In this document: positions 17,883-25,295 of the stretch, one piece after another
Position numbering within the stretch: position 1 is the stretch's first letter
Layout of the letters: every line of letters starts with the position of its first letter
IMG/VR virus record: IMGVR_UViG_3300047388_000140
Location: 1-48,008 of that record
Source of the DNA: a virus
Direction: 5' to 3' (one strand)
DNA length: 48,008 nt
The notes under the pieces: generated by a model
The model's database searches: none
The model's input: the letters and a program-made list of their open reading frames with translations, nothing else
Told to the model about the DNA's origin: nothing
Made by a program: the position numbers and the translations under genes

Positions 17883-18682
17883 GCAAACATCTCGGCGATT
17901 ATGACGCAGGCACACTAGTCTACGGCAAGTTCTCGACCTACCAGCCGTCGACCGGCGCGACGTTCACGCTGGCAGGTTCGCCGGCAATCGCGGTCTACAA
18001 GGACGCCAGCACCACAGAAAGCACCAGCGGCGTTAGCCTGACGACCAACTTTGACTCGCGGACAGGCCTGAATCACGTCGCGATCGATACAAGCTCGGAC
18101 GGCACGTTCTATTCAGCAGGCTCATTCTTCGACGCCGTGCTGACGGCTGGCAGCGTCGACGCCGTGAGCGTGGCTGGATCGGCCATCGCATCGTTTACCA
18201 TTCGCAAGGACTCCGCGCTCAAGCCAGCGACGGCCGGCCGCACGCTGGTAGTCGATAGTTCAGGGCTGGCCGATGCGACGACGGTCAAGCTGGGCCCGTC
18301 GGGCAGCGGCAGCGCTCAGACAGCGCGCGACATCGGCGCCAGCGTTCTATTGAGCAGCGGCACTGGGTCGGGACAGGTGAGCCTATCGAGCGGTCGGCCG
18401 GCGATTCAGTCGAACACCGTGAAGAATGTCGCGCTCAGTAATTTCGAGTTCGTCATGCTGAACGCGGCGACGAACGTTCCGCAGACCGGGCTCACGGTCG
18501 CAGCGTCGCGCAGCATCGACGGCGCCGCGGTCGCATCATGCGCCAACTCCGTCACTGAGGTTTCGAATGGAATCTATAAGATCGACCTTGCTTCATCCGA
18601 CCTCAACGGCAATGTGATCACGCTGCGATTCACGGCGACCGGTGCACAGGATCGGCTGATCACCGTCGTCACGACGCCGTAA
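17879..18682 (+). CDS. Tail fibre/baseplate protein
   Basis: A 267-residue protein, ATG overlapping the previous stop (ATGA), with AAGGA upstream. It has the pattern of a widespread phage fibre family: DYDAGTLVYGKFSTYQPSTG, then FTLAGSPAIAVYKD, SGVSLTTNFDSRTGLNHVAI, and a central beta helix-like region with repeated Gly/Ser. The last 90 residues form another BppU-like domain (FEFVMLNAATNVPQTGLTV). Structural tail role is likely. Confidence 0.75.
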   Translation: MSKHLGDYDAGTLVYGKFSTYQPSTGATFTLAGSPAIAVYKDASTTESTSGVSLTTNFDSRTGLNHVAIDTSSDGTFYSAGSFFDAVLTAGSVDAVSVAGSAIASFTIRKDSALKPATAGRTLVVDSSGLADATTVKLGPSGSGSAQTARDIGASVLLSSGTGSGQVSLSSGRPAIQSNTVKNVALSNFEFVMLNAATNVPQTGLTVAASRSIDGAAVASCANSVTEVSNGIYKIDLASSDLNGNVITLRFTATGAQDRLITVVTTP

Positions 18683-19626
18683 TGCCCATTGCCTACAGCC
18701 AGCACAAGATTGTCAACAGCACGCTCCGGGCTGACACGGCGGCTCACTTCGTCGAAGACCTCGAGCCGCAACTGATCATCGCCGGATGGGTGCGCGACCG
18801 GCTCCTAACGGATGGATATGTCTACGTGCTGACGTCGCCGGACCCGGGCGCGTATCAGGCGAAAATGCTTGTACAGCAAGACCTCGCGTATCGCATCGAT
18901 CATCCCAGCGTTCCGCTTTACAACTTCCGCGGCCCGGTGATTCAGTTCATGAATATGGCCGAGTCGGTCATCAGCTTTCAATATCAGATCCTTTCGAACG
19001 CGCACTACGCTGGATTTCAGACCGTCATCGGAAAGGCTCAGATCTTTATTTCTGTGCCCGGGCAGGCGGGCGACGGCTGGAGTGCATTCGCAGGCGGTAT
19101 CCCGGCGCTTCCGGTGAGCTCCGGTGATTGCGTCGCAGGGCTGACGCCACTGACAATCACGGATATGTGGTGGTCTTGCGGTGGCGCTCAGTGGGGGTTT
19201 GACTTCCGCACGCAGGCAACCTGCTATGCCTGCATGTGCTACTACGAAAATGGCGTGATCGTCGTTGCGCCGGACAATAACAGCATCAGCCCGGACAGCG
19301 GGTACCTGACGCTGTTCCCCCTGGCCGATTTCAACAATCCATTTGGCACGGATCAGATTGCGTGGCCAGCAATCACCTACTCGGCGCACACTGTCCTGAA
19401 TATCGATGCGTTCCTCGGCTGGAACTGGAACATTCGCGGCCAACTCTGGGACGCTTTTCTTCAGACGGCGGCGACGACGCTTGATCAGGTGCAGACGTTC
19501 ACCGATCAGGATTCGGGCGGCAACACTTTTGAGGTCGAGTGCATCACGTGGCACTCTCAATTCTATTCGTCTCTCCAATTGATCACCGACGTTATCGCGA
19601 TCAGCGTCGGCAATCAGAGTTACTAA
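18682..19626 (+). CDS. Hypothetical tail structural protein
   Basis: A 314-residue protein, TAATG overlap with the previous gene. No signal peptide. It is rich in aromatic residues and Cys in the middle (MWWSCGGAQWGFDFR, CYACMCYYENGV), with mixed alpha/beta pattern. I do not recognise a family. The position inside the tail operon, between fibre-like genes, suggests a virion component or assembly factor. Confidence 0.7.
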   Translation: MPIAYSQHKIVNSTLRADTAAHFVEDLEPQLIIAGWVRDRLLTDGYVYVLTSPDPGAYQAKMLVQQDLAYRIDHPSVPLYNFRGPVIQFMNMAESVISFQYQILSNAHYAGFQTVIGKAQIFISVPGQAGDGWSAFAGGIPALPVSSGDCVAGLTPLTITDMWWSCGGAQWGFDFRTQATCYACMCYYENGVIVVAPDNNSISPDSGYLTLFPLADFNNPFGTDQIAWPAITYSAHTVLNIDAFLGWNWNIRGQLWDAFLQTAATTLDQVQTFTDQDSGGNTFEVECITWHSQFYSSLQLITDVIAISVGNQSY

Positions 19627-19627
19627 A

Positions 19628-20998
19628 ATGCTCATCGATGCGATGGATATAAAACACAGCGGCCGGGCGACATCAACGGTGGTCGTCGGGCCGAGCCAAG
19701 AGCGGTTTATTGTGGACTGGACGAACCTCCTCTTGTCGGCTGGATGGACATTGGTCGAGGGTCTTCACGCTCAAGGGACACTGACCTATCCTCTCGGATT
19801 TCCGATCACGGACGGCGTGACGGTCCTGCCTAAAACGGTCATCGGGTGCAGCGCACCGCCCGGAATCCTCACGATCGCAGGGCAGCAATATTCGTTTTAC
19901 GATCCGTTCAAACAGATTCCAGGCAGCACCACGGCTTGCATTTTCGTCGAGGAAGGCTTGGACAATGCCGGATCGCTTGCAAATCTCGTCGCCGCGGTGA
20001 ACTTGTCCGGCGTTTGGTTTGCCGTTGGCACGCATATCAGCGGCGTGAACTATCGGATTGATTTCACGGCGACGATCACCGGCCCGCTTCTGAACGAGGA
20101 AACACTTTCCGGCAACGCTGTGACCGGTTCGACCCAGACATGGGGCGGCGGATATCGCCTGCAGTCGTCCAGCTCCAGCAATTCAGCCGTATATCGGTGT
20201 GCCACGTATGCCGCGAACCGCAACGGCGCGGGCGATGATTACCTTAATGGAGATATCGTTTTTGAGTTCACGATCAACGGAGACACCATCGTCTATCAGC
20301 TTCTGAACGACGTGCAGGGCACGCTCGGCGACATGGGCGCGCTGGGCGTCGGACCCGTGCCGCAATACACAATCGTCGCGAATCCATTCGGGTTCTGCGT
20401 CTTCGACCTACCGCACAACCCCACTTCGCACATCTTCCGGCTGATTTCGCTGTTCGCCATGGCGCCATACTTCCCAGTCGCCGGCGAGGTTCCCGCGGGC
20501 GAAGTGTTCGTGCCAGCATATGCGGTCTTCGTTCTAGGTCCGAACACCGTCGGCGGGTCGCCGGCGTGGAACTTTCAGGGACCATCGACGATGAGCTTGG
20601 ACGCGCCACCATTTCAGCGCGTCGACAAGAATCCCGCGGCGCGCGCTCTCGGCTACCAGTCTCTCTCGCTGCCGCTTCTCACCGTCTACGGCGTCCCGAT
20701 GTTTTACGGGCCGTACGTTCAGTTCGGCTCGGGCAGCACAAACACAGATCCGGCGTGGGTCGTGGGAAAACTGTGGGATTGCGCCATTGTGACAGATTAC
20801 GTTGCGACCGGTGCCGGGCTTGATGGGAAGGACTTTCTCGCAATCGGCGGATCCGACGGCAGCGGACCGCAGGTAGTGGGCACGTTCCTAATGGACGCGG
20901 GCACCACTGGCGTCTATGCTGCGCTCGGCCAGAGTGCCCGCTGTGCGTCCGCGCCAGGCAATCCCGGCACGGTCGCCTACTTCAACACTGCACGTTAG
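19628..20998 (+). CDS. Hypothetical tail structural protein
   Basis: A 456-residue protein, last gene of the plus-strand structural run. Beta-rich, Gly/Thr/Ser-rich, no signal peptide, with some similarity of style to its upstream neighbour (both start with short segments about a domain such as VVVGPSQERFIVDW). Its stop overlaps the stop of the convergent gene (20995). Function unknown; the position suggests a tail-tip or virion surface protein. Confidence 0.7.
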   Translation: MLIDAMDIKHSGRATSTVVVGPSQERFIVDWTNLLLSAGWTLVEGLHAQGTLTYPLGFPITDGVTVLPKTVIGCSAPPGILTIAGQQYSFYDPFKQIPGSTTACIFVEEGLDNAGSLANLVAAVNLSGVWFAVGTHISGVNYRIDFTATITGPLLNEETLSGNAVTGSTQTWGGGYRLQSSSSSNSAVYRCATYAANRNGAGDDYLNGDIVFEFTINGDTIVYQLLNDVQGTLGDMGALGVGPVPQYTIVANPFGFCVFDLPHNPTSHIFRLISLFAMAPYFPVAGEVPAGEVFVPAYAVFVLGPNTVGGSPAWNFQGPSTMSLDAPPFQRVDKNPAARALGYQSLSLPLLTVYGVPMFYGPYVQFGSGSTNTDPAWVVGKLWDCAIVTDYVATGAGLDGKDFLAIGGSDGSGPQVVGTFLMDAGTTGVYAALGQSARCASAPGNPGTVAYFNTAR

Positions 20999-21387
20999 AG
21001 CGGGATCGAGCTCGACCCGGGATCAGGCGGCGGCGTGAAGCCGATCAAATCCCGCACGGTCGGACCTTCGCTGACGACAATGTGAGTGGCCGGCGGCGGC
21101 AAGGGCGGACCGGGAATCTGAAATGGTATGACCACTGGAGGGAGCTCGACACCGGTATCGCTCTGCGTCGCTACCGTGACATTTACGGGCGCTACAGTGC
21201 CCACAGGCGGCGCAATGCCTACCCGGGAAACTACAATATACTGGTTGGCCTGACCCGGCATTTTCGCCACGTAGGCGAGCGTCGGATCAGAGATTGAAAG
21301 TGTTCCGGAAGCGGCCCGCGTGGTTCCATTGTCGTCCTCGGGAAGCAGTCGGAAAAGAGCAACTTGACCTACTGGAATTTGCGTCAT
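20995..21387 (-). CDS. Hypothetical protein with Pro-rich C-terminus
   Basis: A 130-residue protein starting at ATG 21387. A beta-type N-terminal domain (VGQVALFRLLPEDDNG, then LSISDPTLAYV, IVVSRVGIAP) is followed by a Pro-rich tail (PPLPPPATH). It resembles an Ig-like single domain. There is no Shine-Dalgarno; instead a TACTAT hexamer lies 6 nt before the ATG, so leaderless transcription is likely. A long in-frame extension to 21555 is not credible, since it crosses that element. Confidence 0.65.
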   Translation of the reverse strand: MTQIPVGQVALFRLLPEDDNGTTRAASGTLSISDPTLAYVAKMPGQANQYIVVSRVGIAPPVGTVAPVNVTVATQSDTGVELPPVVIPFQIPGPPLPPPATHIVVSEGPTVRDLIGFTPPPDPGSSSIPL

Positions 21388-21392
21388 GAAGG

Positions 21393-21421
21393 AATAGTAC
21401 CATTGAACACGTGGTACTATT
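21393..21421. promoter_or_regulatory. Inverted repeat, probable operator/promoter of the 21387 gene
   Basis: Perfect 10-bp arms AATAGTACCA (21393-21402) and TGGTACTATT (21412-21421) with a 9-nt loop. On the minus strand the proximal arm contains TACTAT at 21399-21394, ending 6 nt before ATG 21387, where a -10 element for a leaderless mRNA should be. The distal arm covers the -35 region, which otherwise has no consensus. Related AGTACTAT/AATAGTACC elements occur at 21-28, 24144-24153 and 24172-24180. Confidence 0.6.
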
Positions 21422-21457
21422 GAAATCAATTGAGAATCCTGAGTTCCTGAATCGGTG

Positions 21458-21491
21458 AATGGGCCGGGGTGACTTCCGGCCCATTTTATTT
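21458..21491 (+). terminator. Intrinsic terminator for the plus-strand tail operon
   Basis: Perfect 10-bp stem AATGGGCCGG (21458-21467) with CCGGCCCATT (21476-21485), 8-nt loop, then TTATTT. The T tract lies on the plus strand, so it ends transcripts coming from the structural operon after they pass antisense through the 20995-21387 gene. Confidence 0.85.
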
Positions 21492-21503
21492 CGCGGGCGC
21501 ACT

Positions 21504-22514
21504 TTATTGCGGTACGAATAAACAATCTAGATGCACAACAGGGATTACGACCCATTTGTTGCCCATGTCTTTGTAGTCGGTAAATGGGAAGCCAGTCTGT
21601 GGATTGAGCTTACCGAATCTGCATCCACTTCCAGTTACGGATGCCTTGAAAACCAGCCAGACATCAAGAGCCTCTTGGGTGGTGCCTCCTCTGCTAGCCA
21701 CTGTGACCGCAGGGTTTTCAATGTCCCACCCGAGTCCATACTGGTGCGTCTCAGCGTAAGACAGAACACCCCATGATGGCAAAGCATAGCCCAACCCGCC
21801 TTCATTGAACCGGTTGTCAGCCCATCCACCATTGGGCAGTGACCCTGTAAGCACGCGCGGGATAATGTTGTGCGCGGTCCCTCCATGCAGAGCGAAATTG
21901 TACAACATGACTCGCATCATGTGGACAGATACTGCCTTGCCGTACCTCGAATATCCCGGTTGACCATTTTGGTCCCAGTGTCGGGTGTCGACGGGAGTAT
22001 CGAGAGGGCCAGTGAATGTGTTAGGCATCAGCTTGACAAACGGAGACGGATTGCCGTTGTAATCATAATCTGACACCTTGAGCCGGTTGAACCACGTCAC
22101 AGTTGGTAAGTTGTCGGCAACACGGCTACCCTGCATTGTGGTGTCTATGATCCCGGAAAAGTTTGCGTTTCTGTACGCGAAGTCTGGCGTACATGCCTCG
22201 GTTCCGGCTGCGTTCAGGACTGTTGTCATGGTGATTGAGCTTTGGTATGAGCCTACAGGCCGCGCCACCGAATCAAAGAACTGGTGAGTGTGCCAGTCAG
22301 TTCCAGCACGCATTTGCGTATATACGTCAATTTGTTTTCCAGGGAGCGGAGTTTCAGCGAAGGGGTAGGTCGATGATTTCCGGATGGCGCAGTACGAGTG
22401 ATACATGGTAGCCCATGGCAGCACGTTAATGCCTTCTACAGGCTGAGGTGGCTGAGCCGTCGCCGAGAACAGACAGAGCAGATAACAAGCAAAGAGTAAT
22501 CGTGTGGTTTTCAT
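21504..22514 (-). CDS. Secreted hypothetical protein
   Basis: A 336-residue protein with a clear signal peptide (MKTTRLLFACYLLCLFSATA then Q). AAAGGA lies upstream of ATG 22514. The mature part has Cys pairs, a THQF segment, and many Asn/Gly/Tyr residues; I do not recognise a family. It is downstream of another secreted gene (22539) on the same strand, and both are out of step with the plus-strand structural genes, as expected for accessory (moron-like) genes. An enzymatic function cannot be excluded, since no endolysin was otherwise found. Confidence 0.75.
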   Translation of the reverse strand: MKTTRLLFACYLLCLFSATAQPPQPVEGINVLPWATMYHSYCAIRKSSTYPFAETPLPGKQIDVYTQMRAGTDWHTHQFFDSVARPVGSYQSSITMTTVLNAAGTEACTPDFAYRNANFSGIIDTTMQGSRVADNLPTVTWFNRLKVSDYDYNGNPSPFVKLMPNTFTGPLDTPVDTRHWDQNGQPGYSRYGKAVSVHMMRVMLYNFALHGGTAHNIIPRVLTGSLPNGGWADNRFNEGGLGYALPSWGVLSYAETHQYGLGWDIENPAVTVASRGGTTQEALDVWLVFKASVTGSGCRFGKLNPQTGFPFTDYKDMGNKWVVIPVVHLDCLFVPQ

Positions 22515-22538
22515 ATAATGGGTTCCTTTCGTTCTGAT

Positions 22539-24080
22539 TTAGTAAGGTGCCGGTCCCTGATATCCATCTGAGCCGATAACCCAATAGACCAGAGCACCCA
22601 TATAATTGTCCTCGTTCATTGGACCGTCCGTAATGCCGGGGAAATTGGGATTGAAGATCTGCGGGCCGATGTAGAACTGAGCCGATATCATTCCGGACAG
22701 GTACTCTCCGTATGTTTGAGGAGCGGTACTGTACCAGATTTGGCCAGTCCATTCAAGATACCCGGTGGCGTCAGTCATGCCTAAGTAGCAGGCTCCATAG
22801 TTGTCCCCGTTTACGGGATCTAGGATTGCTTGCTGAATCCCCTGATATTGGTGACCGTTGTCTGGCCCACAGATTGTGTGGACATAGGGAGTCCCTGCGG
22901 ATGGAGCGTTAGCGGGAACAGTGGCAATCCGAGTCACCCAGACCTGCGAGTTAGGTTTAGCGTATCGAATCCGGAATGTGATAGGATCACCGCCATGATA
23001 AACGCGCAACGCCATGGTATTCAGGTCTTCGCCAGCCTGTGATAAGGTGATTCTTGACATATTCAACTCCCCAGGGTTCAATGTTGCTGGGGATTCTTTT
23101 ACGTATCCGATGATTTGATCTTGCATAGGTATCGTCCAGTTTCCTAAAGTGTAGGCCGGGTTAAACTGGCCGGCTAGGTTAGAGCTTAGCCCCAGCATTG
23201 TCTTTGATCCGCTGAATGCTGGCATGAATGTTACAGTGAAAGTGTAATTTTGCGTGTTCGCACCAACTACAATACGGGAAGTCTGCGCGGTATTGACGCT
23301 GCATTGTGAATTGGATTTGGTTCCTGCGGATCCGATGGTGACGCCAGTTCCCCAATCCGTGCCAGCGTCGTTGAGTAAATAGACTGTGTTGCTAGGCGGC
23401 TTGAACCAGATGCCGCAAGCGTTCGCGTATCCTCCATTCGGGCTGAAGATTAGCCAGCTTGTGGCGATGTCGGACGCGCCTGCTGTGGAAGTTGACCCAA
23501 AGGTAAAGGTGCCTGACGATCCGCTGCCGCCGCCGGCTGGGCTGACGAGGAAGGTAGATGGATAGTTCGCCGTGCTGGTGCCCCAAGTCCCAAGATTATA
23601 TGGCGTCGGATTATATTGCCCAGCGACGTTCGATGACAGGCCGAGCATCGTCTTTGGACCGTAGAATCCGGGCTTGAACGTCACGATCGCGGAAAACACG
23701 TACGTATTTCCGATAGCAGTTTTGTAAGCAGTCGACGCGGACACGGAGCACTGATTGTTACTCAATACGCCGCTGCCGCCAAGCGTTGACGAAGCGCTCC
23801 AAAGATTGCCCGCATCGTTGAGAATCTGGATTCCATTTTCCGCGACAACGAATCTGATCCCGCACCCGTTGACGTAAGACGTTCCGTCCACGCTGAAAAT
23901 AAGCCAGGACGTCGCGACGTCCTGCGCGCCAGAGCTGTCTGTCGCGGCAATCTGGAATTGTTGGCTTGTCGCTGCCCCGCCAGGTGCTGGGCTTTGCAAG
24001 GTAGTCACAGGAAGCGCGGCGAAACCCTGAACGGCCAGCAGGCAGAGCAGAGTGAAAAGTAGCACTATTGGTTTTCTCAT
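22539..24080 (-). CDS. Secreted tandem-domain protein of Acidobacteriota style
   Basis: A 513-residue protein starting at ATG 24080 (a longer frame to 24116 crosses the promoter). It has a signal peptide (MRKPIVLLFTLLCLLAVQG). Two tandem copies of an about 115-residue domain follow (about 40-155 and 190-305), each with ATSWLIFS, LNDAG, SNxQCSV and KTMLGLSSNxAGQxNP. A separate C-terminal domain (about 320-513) follows. This repeated domain is, to my knowledge, typical of extracellular Acidobacteriota proteins, so it points to the host. It is probably host-derived and may act on the cell surface. Confidence 0.8.
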   Translation of the reverse strand: MRKPIVLLFTLLCLLAVQGFAALPVTTLQSPAPGGAATSQQFQIAATDSSGAQDVATSWLIFSVDGTSYVNGCGIRFVVAENGIQILNDAGNLWSASSTLGGSGVLSNNQCSVSASTAYKTAIGNTYVFSAIVTFKPGFYGPKTMLGLSSNVAGQYNPTPYNLGTWGTSTANYPSTFLVSPAGGGSGSSGTFTFGSTSTAGASDIATSWLIFSPNGGYANACGIWFKPPSNTVYLLNDAGTDWGTGVTIGSAGTKSNSQCSVNTAQTSRIVVGANTQNYTFTVTFMPAFSGSKTMLGLSSNLAGQFNPAYTLGNWTIPMQDQIIGYVKESPATLNPGELNMSRITLSQAGEDLNTMALRVYHGGDPITFRIRYAKPNSQVWVTRIATVPANAPSAGTPYVHTICGPDNGHQYQGIQQAILDPVNGDNYGACYLGMTDATGYLEWTGQIWYSTAPQTYGEYLSGMISAQFYIGPQIFNPNFPGITDGPMNEDNYMGALVYWVIGSDGYQGPAPY

Positions 24081-24087
24081 TGTCCCA

Positions 24088-24116
24088 ATAGTATCCATGT
24101 GGCGGATAATTGGCAA
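24088..24116 (-). promoter_or_regulatory. Promoter of the 24080 secreted-protein operon
   Basis: On the minus strand TTGCCA (24116-24111), a 17-nt spacer and TACTAT (24093-24088) form a good sigma-70-type promoter. The -10 ends 7 nt before ATG 24080, so the transcript should start at or next to the start codon. The region GGATACTATT is shared in part with the promoters at 37432 and 47486. Confidence 0.65.
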
Positions 24117-24143
24117 TGATTATTTGCTGAATGTAAAGCCTCG

Positions 24144-24180
24144 ATAGTACTATGCTTCAGCGCGCCGCTGGAATAGTACC
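24144..24180. promoter_or_regulatory. Paired AGTACTAT-type elements in divergent spacer
   Basis: A perfect palindrome ATAGTACTAT (24144-24153) and AATAGTACC (24172-24180) lie in the spacer between the divergent genes at 24080 and 24241. The same words form the inverted repeat at 21393-21421. They may be operator sites for a phage regulator or alternate -10 elements. A TATTAT at 24192-24197 could be the -10 for the plus-strand gene. Confidence 0.45.
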
Positions 24181-24240
24181 GCGATAAAGGGTATTATTTA
24201 GTTCAGAGTCGGAGGCAGCCAATGGACCGCGACGGTGGCG

Positions 24241-24507
24241 ATGATTGAGGCGAACGGTCCGAATCAGGATCCAACCGGCTGGGTCCACATCTTCGCTGGC
24301 GGCGTGCTGGCAGCCGCGGCAAAGTGGGCGTGGGATCGACTCACCCGCACCCAGCGGCCGGCACGCACGGAACATTCCAATGCTTTCCTACTGGCCGAAG
24401 TGCGGCAGCTTAGGGATTCGGTAGACGGCGTAGCTGGGTCAGTCCAGGGGCTGGAGGATCGGGTAATACGGCTGGAGCAGCGTCGTCCTTCCAACTCCGC
24501 AGATTGA
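24241..24507 (+). CDS. Small membrane protein with coiled-coil tail, holin-like candidate
   Basis: An 88-residue protein. One hydrophobic segment (residues about 16-30, HIFAGGVLAAAAKWAW) is followed by a basic patch and a long coiled coil (LLAEVRQLRDSVDGVAGSV...). ATG 24241 overlaps the stop of an 8-codon upstream frame (24222-24248) that has the good GGAGG site, so coupling is likely; GTG 24235 is an alternative. Its 3' end overlaps the convergent gene by 98 nt. A lysis accessory role is possible, not shown. Confidence 0.6.
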   Translation: MIEANGPNQDPTGWVHIFAGGVLAAAAKWAWDRLTRTQRPARTEHSNAFLLAEVRQLRDSVDGVAGSVQGLEDRVIRLEQRRPSNSAD

Positions 24508-25147
24508 CCAGGAAGCCGACGCAGATACAGACCTGGGCCAGCAGCGCGACGTCTGTCGCAATGCGCCAAAGGTCTTCAGAGCCTTTCCATTCAGAGAATC
24601 TCCAGAGCGCGCCGTGCTTCGTCGTTGAGGCCAGCGCGGCGGCCGAGATCAGCCAAAAGCCCCAGAACTCGCCGTGGTCTGCAATCCGGTGCTCTGTGTA
24701 GACCGGGCGCACCGCACGAAGCCAGCACCAGGCGGCAAGGAAGCCGGCGGCCAACCACATCAGAACGAACTGCCGGATTAGCATGACGTTCTGATACCAA
24801 TTGTCCCCGGGCCATATCCAGAAGATCCAAACCGGAATCAATCCGACGATCGCAGCGAAGACCAGCAGCGCGCCGCGTTCCTCGATGAATGTCCGGCGCC
24901 GAAGGAAAGCGAAGAATTCAATCGAGGCGTCGACTGTCAGTGCGAGAATAACGGCGTAGGTCGGAACCTGCAGGAAGTATTTCCAGCTTTCGTCGTCCGG
25001 ATATGCCGGCGCAAGGTTCATCGCGCCTGAGACGAACATCAGCACGCCGAATCTCACCAGATACCCGATATCGCGATGCAGCAAAACGATGACTATCGCC
25101 AATTGCATGAGCCCCAGAATCACGCGCAGCAGATGAAACTCGAACAT
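24410..25147 (-). CDS. Multi-pass membrane protein
   Basis: About 245 residues from ATG 25147 (ATG 25207 would add 20 hydrophobic residues). It shows about seven hydrophobic segments, for example LRVILGLMQLAIVIVLL, FGVLMFVSGAMNL, VPTYAVILALTV, ALLVFAAIVGLIPVWIFW and VALLAQVCICVGFLV, with Trp-rich loops. No family recognised. It lies between the holin-like gene and the glycosyltransferase-sulfotransferase on the opposite strand. The style is like integral membrane proteins of Acidobacteriota. Possible roles are superinfection exclusion or membrane modification. Confidence 0.65.
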   Translation of the reverse strand: MFEFHLLRVILGLMQLAIVIVLLHRDIGYLVRFGVLMFVSGAMNLAPAYPDDESWKYFLQVPTYAVILALTVDASIEFFAFLRRRTFIEERGALLVFAAIVGLIPVWIFWIWPGDNWYQNVMLIRQFVLMWLAAGFLAAWCWLRAVRPVYTEHRIADHGEFWGFWLISAAALASTTKHGALWRFSEWKGSEDLWRIATDVALLAQVCICVGFLVNLRSWKDDAAPAVLPDPPAPGLTQLRRLPNP

Positions 25148-25295
25148 GCCTAAGCGTAACACGTGGAAAAAGAGTAGAATATTACGTGTCCCTGCGAGGG
25201 TCGCCATCACATCTTGGGCTGGTTTCTCCCAAAGTTTCCAGAGCTGAGAAGGGTCGGACGATCCTGCAGGGGCCTTAAAACTTTGGGAGGGCTCT

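Noticed and set aside
18805-19635. 276-codon minus-strand frame opposite a tail gene
   Set aside because: No recognisable domain; the sense gene is well supported by operon overlaps.
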